A stretch of 64,000 nt of DNA from Lates calcarifer (taxonomy: Eukaryota; Chordata; Actinopteri; Centropomidae), in assembly GCF_001640805.2 (NCBI RefSeq), contig NC_066849.1:24674250-24738249 (forward strand). The letters are read 5' to 3'. The notes under the pieces are model-generated. The model was not told the origin of the DNA. It saw only the letters and a program-made list of their open reading frames with translations, and ran no database searches. Both the position numbers and the translations under genes were made by a program. The first letter of the stretch is position 1, and the number at the start of each line of letters is the position of its first letter. Positions 1-13,370 of the stretch are shown here, piece by piece.

Positions 1-2709
1 ACATCATCCAGTTTGCTTTCATAATGAAAGACTCTGTACTCACTCAGCATGTAGTCTCTGAAGTACCACTGAGTTATTTTATTCCACTGGTAAATTTTTT
101 GCTCACCTCACTTCTCAGAATTTAGGGAGAATATAGCTGCAGAATACATTTATACAATTTCTGGTTAAAGGCAAACAGCTTTGGTCCTAAACACTGACAC
201 AAAGACAGCCTGATATTTCAGTCAATTTCAGTAAGTGCTGCTCTTATGTAAGTGGCAGGCCTCCATTGTCTGCCCGCATCAAGGCATTAATAACATGGTA
301 CTGTTTTCTGAAATTACCATGAACCCTTTTAATAGTGGCTGGAAATCATGGCCCATAGTGTGGCTCAGGCTCATTTTAGCCGCTTATGTCTCCACTTTCA
401 GTGTGTTGAATGTTCTCTGGAACGAGGGCTGCATATTTGTTTATTAATAATGTTAAACTGTGTGAAATCAGAATTTTCCAGGGCTGTTCTGGCTCATATA
501 TCTGAATGTCCATCTCACGGGGTTCATCACTGGCACATTCTGAAGATTGTTTACTTTGAATGTCCTGTACTCCTTTTGCACACTCAGCATAAATCAATTA
601 CCCAAGTGAAACACTACACTCAAGTTACTTATTGGGCTATGTATTGGAAAGAAGTATAGTTATACTATACAAAATAACTGTACTTAAAAACTGAAATGCA
701 CATGTAGATCTATTTTCATAATTTCTGCCTCGAACATCATCAGTTGTTACATTGGTTGGATCAGAGCTGGTTTGGTTTTATGTCATTTGTTAAATGAGCC
801 ATGTTGCAAAGATGAACCTTGCTACAATTCAAGCAGAATCATAAGTAAAAAATATTTTGGCTGAATCAAAGGAGAAACTGTATTTTAAGTGAAATTTAAG
901 TAAATTATCTATAGGTACAAGACTGACTTTCTGTCTTTCTTTTATCTTGTTTCTTGTCTAAATAGAAATTAGTTTGAAGTCAGAGAGGATAGTGGACATA
1001 CAAGATGCACATCCATTCTAATGCACTGGTTACCCCTTTAGCGTCATTTTTCAATGTAGAGGGTACACTACAGCATTATTAGACTTTTTATGGTTATGTT
1101 TAGACACTCACAGCACTTGGTTAATGTTAGTGAAATATTGTGGTGTTGTTTAATACAGAAAACGTCCACCGTGACTTGAAAAGCATGATGCGGTTTGCCC
1201 CATGTACGTCAGCAGACAACAGGCTACATCTGCTCAACTCATGTCAACTTCTAATGCAGCAAAGAACACTGGAGGTCTATTGAACTATGCTGCACAGTGA
1301 AGAATTACGCCAAAGGGTCCTGACTAAGCATCCGTATGTGATGAGTTGGGAGTGACACGGCACTAATTCTTTTGTCTTTAAATAAACAGACGATCACATT
1401 CAACATCAAGATGTCAAGAGCAACATTTGAAAAATAGAACATCTTGATCCCAGTGGAAAGGAATACATTTATGCAGTTATATTCTATCACAATATTTTGC
1501 TAGTTGCAGCAGCTAACGTTCTCTGCTGCCAATGCTCAGTGGCACTTTGGCAGAATTACAAACCCACAGCCTAATAACCTTCCCACTGTCATGCAGTAAA
1601 CTGATTTATCAGTTACTCCTCAGTCCCAAAATAACTACATTCTGCTGCTGGGTTGCCTGAGACAGTTTATTAAATACATACACAAAAGATTTAATTACGG
1701 TGATAAAATGGATTCAATTGCTTTCTCATACCGAGCAGCAGATTTTACATGTAGATACATCAGAACTGGCTTTCTAATCATCTCTGCTGCAGATTAGAGT
1801 TTTGATCACCATAGGAACTGGGACAAATTTGCTATTTCTCACTTTTATCTTTGTTATGACATTGTTTTATAATGATAGTCATCCAGCCAGCATTACACTG
1901 CCAAGCCAAGGCCTGAATGTGAAAACTTAGCAGTGAAAAGTAATAACCACACTCTGATTGGTTTGTTTTGCTTGATTAACTATTGTATAACATGAGTCAA
2001 CACAACATTAAGCCCATGAGCTCTGGCATTAGTAAAACATAACCTCCACATGAAATAAAGCAGTTTATGGATGACGATATTCAGTATTTATTGTAAATAC
2101 ATTACAGTCCATGGAGAGTTAAATATGTCAAAGAGAGTCTGAGCTCTCTGCCTCCCTGTGAGTTCAAGGTATTAAATGAACGCATGAATGAAAACATCAC
2201 CATTCAGTGAATTTCTTCTTCAATACATGGTGTTTGGAGGCTGAGTTTTATTGTGTTTAAGACCTTGAAATAATAAATTAACCACAACTTTATGAAAAAA
2301 AAAATCTGAAGACAGTGGTGAAAAACTCTGTGGAAAGTTTGATTTGAGCAGATATGATCAAGCCATGTGACGTTTTTGTCATCAGGATGTGATTCATTAG
2401 ACCTTGAATAGGTTACTCAATATAAAGCTGAAAAGTAAGAGATGTCTCGCTGAAAAACATCCTTCATTTGACACTTACAACGTGCACATGCCAGATTGCC
2501 TTCATCCAGCTATTTGAAACATACAATAAAAAATCTGAAATAAAACCACTCCTGTCTGGCACATTGAAAATACAAGACCATGTTCAGATTTGTTGAGTGT
2601 TCATATCCAAACAAGCTTTTACTACTTCCACCCACATGACCCCACAGAACAATAGCAGCGGTCCTAAGTTCAAATGCCTACAACATCCTAGGTTTATAGG
2701 TTGTTGTAA

Positions 2710-2740
2710 CAAGGTTGCTTGTTTTCTTCAAGCAACCTTG
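2710..2740. repeat. Perfect 12-bp inverted repeat (hairpin)
   Basis: CAAGGTTGCTTG at 2710-2721 is exactly reverse-complementary to CAAGCAACCTTG at 2729-2740, with a 7-nt loop TTTTCTT. It lies about 1.25 kb upstream of the rgs5 TATA box. Function unknown. Confidence 0.85.
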
Positions 2741-2940
2741 CAGCAGTGCCAGTAATGTATTCTTTTGAGGGTGGATGTAGCACAATGTTAACCATTGCAA
2801 AACCTCTTAGAATGTCAGTCTGAGTGGTTGAATTTCCAGAACATGTAATGATGGACCTGATTTAACCCTGGATTCACCACCTGTCCAGTGCTTCTTGTCC
2901 ACATGCCAAAGTGTCCTTGAACACCAAACTGCTCCCAGTG

Positions 2941-3065
2941 GTCAGGCCTGTACCTTGCACGGTAGTTCGCTGCATTAATGTGTGAGGGGGGTGGGGGGGT
3001 GGCTGACACTGGGCGAGAGGCCAGGCACATCCTGGACAGATCACCAATCTATCACAGGCATTAGC
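2941..3065. repeat. Decayed dispersed repeat (probable)
   Basis: The block reads as a G-run followed by 'gggcgagaggc', 'cctggacagatcacc' and 'ctatcacaggc'. This resembles a very common fish repeat phrase (gggcgaaaggc / cctggacaggtcgcc / catcgcagggc) that I recall from other teleost genomic sequences. The family name is not assigned and a repeat-library search would be decisive. Confidence 0.4.
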
Positions 3066-3918
3066 CATTTTCTGTTGATGAAATGTACAAGATTGGTAAA
3101 ACACTGTTTGAGGTAGAAATCAAAAGCATACTAAACACTGCTGTTTTTTAATCGTAAAGGTGGTCTTTCGCAAACTTTAGGTAGAGTTATAGGACAGCAC
3201 ACAAAGCACTGGGTATTGAACGTTGAAAGCAGGGATAAAATGTCAGATCCTGGTCAGATTTGTAATCATGTGTCTATGATTAGAGAGTTTCTGATTAAAG
3301 TCATAGTCAACACAGTTTAAATTAGCCAAACTTCATACGCAGCTGCTTGTGTTTAGACAACGGTTAACATTTAAAGTGTTTGCCTTCTGTTGTCAAAGAG
3401 GAAAAAATGTTTTGTAGAGAGACAAGTTCATAATTCTTAAAGTAAGGTATTTTGGTAATGGCACCAAAACTGACGTATAGTGTCAACACTGGTATCTTGA
3501 TGTTTAATTTTAGCTTTGTTTTGACATTTAAAATGACTGCAGAGCAAGGCTAAATTACAATAGCATTTAAAAGAATAAATGTTAAAGCAGATAACCAACT
3601 TTGTAACTAAAATTTACTTCATGTTTTAACTGTTGCTTGAACAAAGTTTGATTTTCAACTGTAAGGTATGATTATGTCTATGTAAGTGACAGATGTGTTG
3701 ACATGTTACTTCCATAGAAATTAGACATAAATTGATTTAAAATACAAAATGTACAAAACAAAACATCAGATCTGAAATCAGTGAAAACTCGAGGTCATGT
3801 TTGCATTCTGCACACTGCTCCTGGATCCGCCAGTTAATTGAGACCTCACAGCAAACAGCCACTCACATCTGAAAACCCACCCTTCCTCAGCCAGGCTCCT
3901 CAGCTACCCGAGCTGTAC

Positions 3919-3978
3919 ACATTCCAGTCTGATTGGCTTAGCTGTTGGCCCAGAGCCCAAAGGGCGTCTCTATAAAAC
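3919..3978 (+). promoter_or_regulatory. rgs5: rgs5 core promoter (TEAD-like site, inverted CCAAT, TATA)
   Basis: ACATTCCA at 3919-3926 matches the TEAD/M-CAT motif. ATTGG (an inverted CCAAT box) is at 3932-3936 and a consensus TATAAAAC box at 3971-3978. Transcription would be expected to start near 4000, giving a 5' UTR of about 90 nt before the ATG at 4091. TEAD and CCAAT sites would fit a gene known in mammals as a mural-cell (pericyte/smooth-muscle) marker, but the sites are predictions only. Confidence 0.7.
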
Positions 3979-4090
3979 TCCCCATGTGCTGAAAGCCGGA
4001 GTCAGAAAGGAAAGAGGACTCTGAGACTCTCTGTGTGCTAACAGGAAAACTAAATTCTATCTTAAGTACTGCAACTGAAAGCGCTGGAAA

Positions 4091-6605
4091 ATGTGTAAAG
4101 GATTAGCTGCCTTACCCCAAACCTGCCTTGAAAGGTGAGACCTGCGTCATCACATTATCTTTCCTGTCATGTTCTTTCTGATGTGGTTTGCATCTGGAAA
4201 GTTTGAATGTGTTTCAAGCGTAATTAGATTTGTTCTGACCACACTGTGTCAGAAAGATGAAAATATATATATATTATTATATATATAATATATATTCCCA
4301 GGTGAACTGTTTCCACCTGAAAGAGCTTTAAAATCATCTTTGTGAACTTTTGACTTATTAAAACTAATTTGTTTCCTGGAAATCCCTTTTTCAGCAGACT
4401 TTATGACCTTAAGAACAACATTTCATCTGTGTTATACCAGTTTTTATGTTAACTCAGATTTCATTTTTACAATAGCTTGAGCTGATACACAAGAGAATCA
4501 GGAAAGTGAATCGTTGTAGCCTCAGTCCTGTGGAGAGACCAAAGAGGTTTCTAAACCGGCACAGTAGAGAATAACTATTTCATCAAAGTTTACACAGATC
4601 AAAACACAGCTACAATTAGTAAAATATTTTTTCCATTTGGTTCATATTGGTTCAAAAATGTGATGTTGTTCAGATTTTGTATAGTGATTTTTTTCATTTT
4701 TACATCACAGATAACTGTAGCTATAAAGCTGGATAAACTCTTATGTTACACTACATGGAAGAACAAAACCTTGTTGTAAAAAAGTCAGATTTTTGTATTT
4801 TGTAGCAAGTTAAGTTTTAAATTTGATTAATCATCTAACTGACATACTCCTAAATTTAATCTCGGTGTCTTGTATAAACAGAATATACCAGACTCCTGTT
4901 GGAGAGAGGATGATGAATATCACAAAAGCTCAGATAAACATCATGACTGGATTATTATTACTTTCATGCCTAAGAGGTTAAAACAGAGACTTTGTCATAC
5001 AAGACGTTTTCCCCCTTCTGCTTTCTGTCATCCAGGGCTAAGGAGATCAAGTCAAAGTTGGGAGTTTTACTGCAGAAGCCGGAAAATGCCATCGACCTCA
5101 TCATCCCTTACCCGGAGAAGACTGAGAAGAAGCCGGAGAAGCTGCAGAAGTGAGTGTTTCTCTCAGGGAGGTGTGGGGGGGATGTTTGCTCGAGTGTTAA
5201 CCAGATAAATTGATGGTAAAGTGGCAGGAGCAGAGCCCCGAGCAGGTACGAAGCGTAGAGATCAAAGAGCATTGAAACCTCCCCAGACACTGACTGGGCT
5301 CAGATGTCAGTGTGAGATGGTACAAAGCTTTAGATGCTTCCATTTTATTAGGCATTGCCTCAGAAAAAACTGGGTTAGAGATGAATTACATGTGAGATGT
5401 TGAGCTCCGATAACGCAGTCTTCTAAGGGAGTGTGCAACTTTGTCCTTCCTAGTTTTTCTTTTTAACATTACTGAAATATTGCACGCTTTAGGATTTGAT
5501 GGAACCTTAAAGAAAGTCTTTGAGGTGATTCAGCTGGTGAGACGTCATGTGATTTAGTTTGATTAAAGTGGAATATTTTATCTGAAAGCTGCAGCTGCAG
5601 CTATTTCTTAGTATTCTGGTAATGTGTTTGCTTTCTTTTGACTCAGTTTGCTTCAGCACTGAGACTATATGTGCTCTTTAAGGATGTCACTGCAGTTCAT
5701 ACTGAAAATCTGAATAAGTCTTAACACACCCTTAACCTTTTTTATTGGTTTGCTCTGATTTTGCACATTACTGAGGAAATGTTCCACTTTTCATCCTAAC
5801 TTGAAAAACGCTGTAGCTGCTTTAGAAACTTTCTGCTAAAGGTGACAGAAAGGCCATGCAGCTTCAGAGTCATGCTTCATCTCATGTACTGCATAACTCC
5901 TTTAAATTGCTCAGAATTTCAGTCCAATGTCTAAATTCTCACTGCGACTAGGTCTCACAGTACCAGATGCAATCTGTTCTCAGTGGATGTTTTCCAGACT
6001 TACATCTCGCAGCAGAGACAGAGATCAAAGGATGCAGTCTGGCTTTGTGAGACTAGAACCATACATCAAATGTGTAGCTTGTTGTTTGAAGCTTTTCAAA
6101 AACAGTGATGTAGAGGATCACTTACATCCTCTTTATGTTCTATGTGCATTACATAATGTTTCTTAATAATAAAAGGATGATGTACATTATATAATGATAG
6201 AAGATTCATTTATGGTCTAAATTAAAAAGTTGGTTTCCATCTTGGGAGGGAGTGAGTCACTGACCAACAAAATGTAAAGTTTATTACTGTCAAATCTTTC
6301 CACACAAAATTCTTAAATCTTTTCAAATCTTATAGTACAGTTGTCATTGCATACACACACATTGCAGAACTGTTTTCAGCAAACTCTCTGCACACATTTA
6401 ACTCACCAGCCTAAATAAAGATTTTCCCACAGCCTGACAGTTCAAGGTGAAGAAATATTCTGTATTTTAGCTTGTGTTATTAACTGTTAGGATACTTTGT
6501 GTGCAGGCCTACTCCTGATGAGGCTGCTCAGTGGCGCGAGAGTCTGGACCGAGTCCTGAACAACAGCTGTAGGTCTACCTCCCTTATTCACTCTCTTTTT
6601 TTTAA

Positions 6606-6651
<46 letters not shown>

Positions 6652-8836
6652 GCTGTTGGTGTCACTTCATATAAGTCAATCCAGTGTCCCCCACATTAAT
6701 TCCCTGGTGACTTTCCCTAAACTTAATAATAACCTGCCTGTCTAGCCCCAGTTCTTACCCTAACATAAAACAACAAATGGGAACTGAGACCCTATACTGT
6801 GCCTGCATTAACAGATTTTTGTCTTAACATAAATCCAACCCCCTTTCTCTGTGTAACTTGATTAATTAATAATGTTATATATTCTTCAGCAAACTTTGTC
6901 ACATTACTTTATAAACCTTGTAAAGCTTCTCCTCAATTAAAAAAAACAAACTTAAATTACTTCCCTTTAGAAATAACAGGCGTCATGTTGCTTGATCATC
7001 TGGTGCTTGCTAGCGTGTACCTCACAGGTGGATGTCTTTCTGTTATTTTAATAATGATGCCATTTATGCACGGTGCCTTTTTACAAATAGCTGCAAGTGG
7101 GTTATTTTCCCCACAATGAGAATCCTTGTTAAAATTCAAAAATAAATTGCTAGCTATTACATGCACTCCGTGTTCTCTGCTAAAACCCAAACACAGAGAG
7201 CATCATTATTTCATACTATCCAAAGCCGTGGTCTTCATTATGTAACACCTGGCACTTAGTCATTCCCAGAGGGAGAAAACATGTCTTCCCTGAGGTCTGG
7301 TGTCTGTCTAGTAAACTGTTCAAACAGGTATAGTACAGTCTCCATAATAACAATGCAGCTTGTGTGCTTGTTAGTTTTTACTTATGTGACCAAATGTTTG
7401 ACTGGGTGATAAAGGTAATGATGATGAAGTCTTTATGATTCACTCATGCAAATAAGTAGTGTATGTTCACTCTGCGTGGGCTCACAAGAACCCATAAGCA
7501 CTGTTACTTCAAATATGTCATTTTTAAACTAACTTAGTTTCATGTCCATAACTTTTATGTCCAAATTTATTAAATTATTAAACTTATAGATAACGTTTAG
7601 AGTTATAGTCTGAGTGTTTTTCTCCCTATTTTGTGCAGCTGTGTTCTAGAGAGGCGTTAGCTGCTCTATACCACAGCTTTACTAAACTTTTGCCTCTCTT
7701 GGAGTTTCAATCAATATCCAATTTGGATTAAGACTGTTGCAGGAACATTCAGTCTAAGACATGATGAAGTAATCCACAAGTATTTTGTTAATGTAAAATA
7801 GTTCATTTGCAGGAGATAAGGTACACTGACATGGTTTAAACTGTTTTACAACCACCACACATACCAGAAACCAACCACAGGCTAAACTGTTTACTTCACA
7901 AAGAGCACAGAAGGCCTGACATCCAGTAAGACTGATGATTAACTCTAATGGTTAATGGTATTTAGCTGTACGTGTAAACTCTCCTGCTAATAAGTCACTT
8001 AAGTTGGCTCTGTGCATGAAAACAGACCCAAGTACAGATGTTACTGACCAGCTGATACATGTGAACAGAGAAACATTTTCTCCACAGAGCTCAGTGGGTG
8101 GCAAAAGACCCTTCTAAGTGGCTCCTTCAACAAATCTTAGAGCAGAGAGATGTATGTTCCCCCTGTGTTTGCATGCCTGCGTGAATGTGTGTATGCATCT
8201 GTGTGTGTGTGTGTATCAGTCCACAGAGGTTACGTGCATTATGGTAACATCTCCAGGGAGAAGTCTAAATGATTCCACCAACGCTGATTTATTGCGCAGT
8301 TGCTCCAAACTGCTGTGCCGCAATTATTTATCTACATGAGATTTTACATTAGCATTATTCTTTATGGCTTCTTCCTCATTAATTCCCTTGGGCTTCTCAC
8401 TGAGTTATTACCTCTGAGATGTAGAGCTACCTTTCCTCTTCCACTTTAAAGTAAAAACTTGCATAATGCAATGTACATTATGCTACAAGAAGCACATAAT
8501 ATATGGTTTCTCTCAGACAACAAGACTGCACTTGTAAAATGAATTAACCTCATTTTCAGGTCGATGTCTGCAGCTGTTAATTACAAGAATTTTTCAGTGT
8601 TTCACTATTTAAAAGATTACACCAGCAGCCCGAATTAAAACTTACTAAAACTAATTTAAACTTAGATGAAGACCTAGCTGAGTCTGCTAACACGGAAGTA
8701 AAATATTATAAAGTCACACACATGGCACGAAAGGTTACATATTCTGCTGGTTGTTGCAGCTGTGATACACAAACAGCTTGTTATTAGTGCCTGTGTGTGT
8801 GTGCTTCTCTTTTTGTGTGTCCTTGTACTGAAGATC

Positions 8837-8868
<32 letters not shown>

Positions 8869-11808
8869 TTGATTGCGAGTCAGTGCTATTTTGAACCAAA
8901 CTAGCCATTTAGATTGTAGATAAAAGCCTGAGGCCATAGTAGAAGGCTTATCATCTGCAGCACATGCTCATTCAGACAATGGGACCTTTTGCTGGCATTG
9001 TGTTAAATTACAATGGTCTTCGCTGAAATAAATGTATGTTTTATCAAGGCTTATTTTGGATCCTATTTTGGGATAACCAATGTACTTTAACATTTGTCCA
9101 AATAAAACTTTAGTTTCTATTGTTCAGACTTTCTGATATTTCCAAAAGGCAGCAGTCTGATTAAACTAAGTTTGAATGGACAAAAACACTTTATTTTTAT
9201 CTCTATAATTAGTCTCATTCCCTTTATGTTCATCGAAAATGCAACAAAAAAATTAACAGTATGTATTCCTTTACCTTGTTGCACTTGCCTCAAGCAAAAA
9301 TCAAGATGAACTTTATTAATCCCACGGGGGGAAATTTGCAGGAAACCTCTGTGGTATAGTCACCATTTTATAATGTTAATTGTGCTTTTCCTTTCATTTC
9401 CCACTGGTTCACTTCTGCAAACCTTGTAATAAAAGCTTTTAGAGACGGATCTGTCAAAATAACACCTTCTTAGGCTTAGATGTGTGTTATAAATGCTCCC
9501 TAATGGCTTTGTTCAAACATGACAGGACTATTATGAAAAGAGCCACAATAGTCACATGACATTTCACACCTAACATGTGAGAGGCAGTGTTCTCACTGCA
9601 GAAAAACAGCCCAAAAAAAGCATGTTCTCTGTTTTCTCACATGCTGCGTCTGGGGTGGATTTGAAAAACATATTTTGGCATTGAAATCTTTATAAAGGAT
9701 CACATCATCTGATCCCCTAATAAAGTTTCATTCATCATTTATTAGCACCGAATAGAAATGACACTGTGATTCACAACCTATTGTTTTTTTACTCATTGTT
9801 TGTGCTGTATATGAAGCATTTTTCTAAATAATCCCAACAGTTGGCTTGGGTTAAAGCTGTTAATTTAGTGGGGGACACAGATGGTCTGATGGTAATTGTG
9901 GTTTTCTCATTCAATTTAGCCACGTTTGAAGAGCTATATTGTGACTTTAATGAAAAGGTGACTCAAAGGCTTATTCGAAATTACCAGCACATTAACACAT
10001 GAGAAGGGGCTTAAGGATTCACTCGTTCTATATTCTATTATCTGTTCATCTCAGTATCTAATATCCCCCCTCCTCTCTCCATCAGATGGTCTGGCTGCTT
10101 TCCGTAGCTTCCTGCAGTCTGAGTTCAGTGATGAGAACATTGAGTTCTGGATGGCCTGCGAGGACTTCAAGAAGACCAAGAACCCTGTGAAGATGGCTGC
10201 CAAGGCCAAGAAGATCTATGAGGACTTCATCCAGTCTGAGGGACCCAGAGAGGTCAGGGACTCCTGTGACTTCCTGTTTTTTTATTCTCTGATTTCTACA
10301 TGGAATAGAAATAGGTCATAAAGTAAATCACACACGGTGTGCTTTACATTATGCATACCAACGTTTCAATTAGGACTTCTCGCCTTAATATGAAAATCAG
10401 AGTCACTGAAACTGGCTCAGACATTAGTTGACTACATCCTCACCATGCAACAGAGGGAGTGATTCAGACTACTAATTTTTCAAATATAAATGTCAGTGCT
10501 ACTTGTGCACTGCTGCAATTAATCACAGTTACACAGCAGTTTAATGCACTCAGTCTTAATGCAGAGACATGGCTTTTCATTATATTTTTAGTCAGTTAAG
10601 GTCAAATCTGTTTCTACATCTGTAGAGTTCTCCCTGCTAAATACTTTCCTTTACTGATGCCCACAGTATGTCAGTATTACATGAAAATAGGGTTTTTTTT
10701 TCAGTGAGGTACAATGAGTAATACAGTCTGAATTGTACCCAGCTCTGGAGCAGCTAAAAGCGTGTTTCAAATCAGAGACTGGAGACAAACTAGGTGCCAG
10801 TTTAACAGTCTCCTTACATCTGAAAACGTGCGAGTCTTGATCAAATCAGAGGACGAACGTGTAGAGGAGAAATACAGGCGTGCTCGAGTGTAAACAGATT
10901 AGGTCACAGAAAGAGAATGTACTGAGACTGCACGCCAGTGAACAGCACAAGCACGAGAACACACACAGGTGATAAACACACACGTGCTCGGCACATTTAC
11001 TGAAGTAATACCATCTTGGGTTAGGGACTTGACTTCTAGAGGAGAAATAGTGTTCCCTTTACTGGGTTACATGGCTAACATGTCAGCTGTTAAATGACTT
11101 AAAGCAGCCCTGGAGGCCTAGGGATTGAAGTACTGACCATGTGTGCAATGTTGCTGTGAAGTTCATGTCATTCCCATCTCTCTGCCCTCATTTATCGCTA
11201 CTACTGTGAATTGCTTGTTTTTTTGGTAAAATTCCAGTTGACTATTTTTCCATTTTATGATACTACTTTTATTTAAGTAAACAATTTCATTTGGTTTTTT
11301 TTTTCTCTGTGTGAACAAGACCTGAATTTATTACAGCTCAGAATTCACAGTCATTTACAGTCACGGACTGTTTTAAACCACTTACTGTAAACATTTGGTC
11401 TCTGGTTGGTCTTTTCCATGGAATAATTCTCTGGCACTCAGGATATGATGTAATTTATGTTTATATTTAATTTAGAATAAACATAACCACTCACCGGTTA
11501 AAATAAGCAGTAAATTAGATGGTAATATTAAATATAATGGGATAATGATGTTGTTGAATCATCATCCTTCTCTTCATCCGTCTGAGTCCTCTCTTGTCTC
11601 TGAGCCGTTTCTAACGCCAAGTCCTGTCTCCCACTCACCACAGGTGAACATTGACCACTTCACCAAGGATGTGACCCTGAGGAACCTGGTGGATCTCTCT
11701 CCTGTGACCTTTGATCTGGCCCAGAAGAGAATCTACGCCCTGATGGAAAAGGATTCCTTCGGGCGTTTCCTCCGGTCTGACCAGTACCAGGAGCTCCTGG
11801 TCAACTAA
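4091..11808 (+). CDS. rgs5: Regulator of G-protein signalling 5 (R4 family)
   Basis: Five coding exons with GT-AG introns: 4091-4134, 5036-5149, 6507-6568, 10086-10252 and 11644-11808. Together they are 552 nt, 183 aa, close to the 181 aa of human RGS5. It should act at the inner plasma membrane as a GTPase-activating protein for Gi/Gq alpha subunits. The amino end [12 protein letters not shown] carries Cys2 (N-degron) and Cys12, followed by the amphipathic segment [16 protein letters not shown] (about 16-31). The RGS box spans about residues 74-180, with FSDENIEFW (Glu90 and Asn91 at the G-alpha-contact positions) and the start of exon 5, VNIDHFTKD (contact Asn131). The final exon ends [15 protein letters not shown] and the MCKGLAALP start point to RGS5 rather than RGS4 or RGS16. 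Introns of about 0.9, 1.36, 3.5 and 1.4 kb hold only simple repeats and one repeat remnant. rgs4 lies downstream in convergent orientation. Confidence 0.95.
4259..4298. repeat. AT-rich simple repeat in rgs5 intron 1
   Basis: Imperfect (AT)n/(TAT)n run, partly self-complementary, inside the first intron of rgs5. It looks like an ordinary microsatellite. Confidence 0.85.
6611..6651. repeat. (TC)n(AC)n compound microsatellite
   Basis: A pure TC run passes directly into an AC run. It begins about 40 nt inside rgs5 intron 3, just after the exon 3 donor (exon ends 6568). Confidence 0.9.
8841..8866. repeat. Poly-A tract (26 nt)
   Basis: Uninterrupted run of 26 A in rgs5 intron 3. It could be the tail of an old retroposed element, but no element body was recognised upstream. 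Confidence 0.85.
9298..9345. repeat. Teleost retroposon tail-like fragment
   Basis: Contains 'aactttattaatcccac' followed by a G run and 'aaatttgca'. This resembles a 3'-tail phrase (ctttattaatccc...gggaaatt) that I recall as widespread in fish SINE/LINE-derived repeats. It lies in rgs5 intron 3. The family is not assigned. Confidence 0.45.
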
Positions 11809-11826
11809 GCCTGAGCAGGAGTCGGA

Positions 11827-11856
11827 GGGGCAGTGGTTATGGGGTGGGGGGTGGGG
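11827..11856 (+). other. G-rich tract just after rgs5 stop (possible G-quadruplex)
   Basis: Runs of 4, 4, 6 and 4 G occur at 11827-11830, 11841-11844, 11846-11851 and 11853-11856, starting 19 nt after the stop codon and on the mRNA strand. Loops are 10, 1 and 1 nt. The first loop is longer than the strict 7-nt rule, so folding is a prediction. Confidence 0.55.
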
Positions 11857-12179
11857 AGGTTTCAAATAGCAGTTACTCAACATGACAATATTAGGAAACA
11901 ACTTATCATTTTTTTTAATTAAATATTTCTAATAAACTACCACTGTGTGTGAGAGCTCGAGAACCGAAGACCTTTCTTTTTTTCAAAAGATCCAAAAAGA
12001 TTAAGGGGAAAAAAATTCAAAATTATATTTCAAAATAAGATAAAGGGAGGACTGCCTTTTGAAATAGCCCCACCTCCCCACTGAACACACACACTTTCCT
12101 GAACTTGTATCCAAGTGAGGACCTTCAGCAGTTGACAACAATCAACAGCTTAAAACCTCACAAAAGGTAGAGGTACAGG

Positions 12180-12180
<1 letters not shown>

Positions 12181-12210
<30 letters not shown>
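12181..12210. repeat. (AC)15 microsatellite
   Basis: Thirty bases of uninterrupted AC dinucleotide in the likely rgs5 3' UTR or flank. Confidence 0.95.
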
Positions 12211-12215
<5 letters not shown>

Positions 12216-13346
12216 TACGTGGTCAGTATCCACATCAAAACAGATACCAATGTGTTACTATGAAGAACATACAACTCTACATTTTCAGTCAGGCCACAAA
12301 GTCAGTTCTTCAACATTTGGACTCATATGTAAAGTGTGATCATGATGTTATCCTCAGAAGACAGTACCTGAGATATATTTGTGCATCAAGGTGTTGTAGC
12401 TTTGCCAGACCTGCCTTGACAGATTGATAGTTATGTGTAAGCTTGAGCTTATTGACTGTCATCATTTTGCAGAACCCTCCAAGGATGACTTTCTGACAAA
12501 GGGCAGTAACAGTGTTAGCAAAAAGGAGGTCTGTGCTGGCAGTGGTTTAGATTACCGGTCTTACCTTGGCCTGCTCCATGTTGTCTTTACTATCAACAAA
12601 CATTATCCAGTCTGGAAAATTCAAAGCATCCCAAGTAGACCAGTCACAGTTTTCTACTGTTTGCACATCCCAAAGACTTCCGGCCTGTACTGTAGGCTTA
12701 TGTAGCACAACACCTTGATGCATTAGTATAAATTAGCTGTAATGCAGGGCCCGAGGCCAGAAATCCACCTGGTGCCCTTAAAGGAACACTTTATGAAAAT
12801 CATATGGTCTGTCATGTCATCAACATCTGAGGCAGCCACCTAAATCACCTAAACCTGAAAACGACCGTGCCTTAATGTAAAATTGATGCAGATGGTGGAG
12901 TGTTTTTTATTGGAAAGCAAATTTTTAGTGGGGGACACCGCTGCATAGAGGCCAACTAAAATGAAAAACAATAGCAACAACAAAGTTTTGACCCTCCTTC
13001 CCTTTCTGCAGACGTAAGTCTTACTCATCATTGAGTGCTTTGTGGTCTTCCTAAGAAGACTCAGAGATGTTAGTGTAATTTTGAGTGCCCGGAAAGAATA
13101 TGTCTGCAGGAGCAAATACAATGGGGAACTCTAAATAGTGTGACATTTACACAGTTGGCTGTTTTAAATCAATGGATTCCTTGAATGAGTTACAGCAAGG
13201 ACCAAATATTTTGTCACTTTAATAAAAGGAGCCTGTAACATAGCAAACCCTCTACAAGTATCAATGCATGACTAAAGATAATCACATAACTTTATCTCTT
13301 CCACTCTCTCACACTCACAGGGACAGCACGTTTGGATTTTCACCAA

Positions 13347-13370
13347 CCCCCCACCCCCACCCCCACCCCA
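13347..13370. repeat. C-run tract (quadruplex motif on the minus strand)
   Basis: Four C runs of 4-6 are separated by single A bases. The complementary strand therefore carries four G runs with 1-nt loops, a canonical G-quadruplex motif; the + strand would be the i-motif partner. Confidence 0.8.

Larger units (their letters stand above)
1..3918. other. Intergenic DNA upstream of rgs5
   Basis: I see no convincing exon on either strand. Open frames here are short and of no recognisable family. The stretch holds a perfect 12-bp hairpin (2710-2740), a G-run-rich segment near 2986-3002 and a decayed dispersed-repeat-like block (2941-3065). The rest is unremarkable AT-rich sequence. Confidence 0.6.

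Noticed and set aside
6611..6651. The TC/AC tract as a splice-acceptor polypyrimidine tract
   Set aside because: It lies just after the exon 3 donor of rgs5 and far from the exon 4 acceptor at 10085, and no exon follows it.
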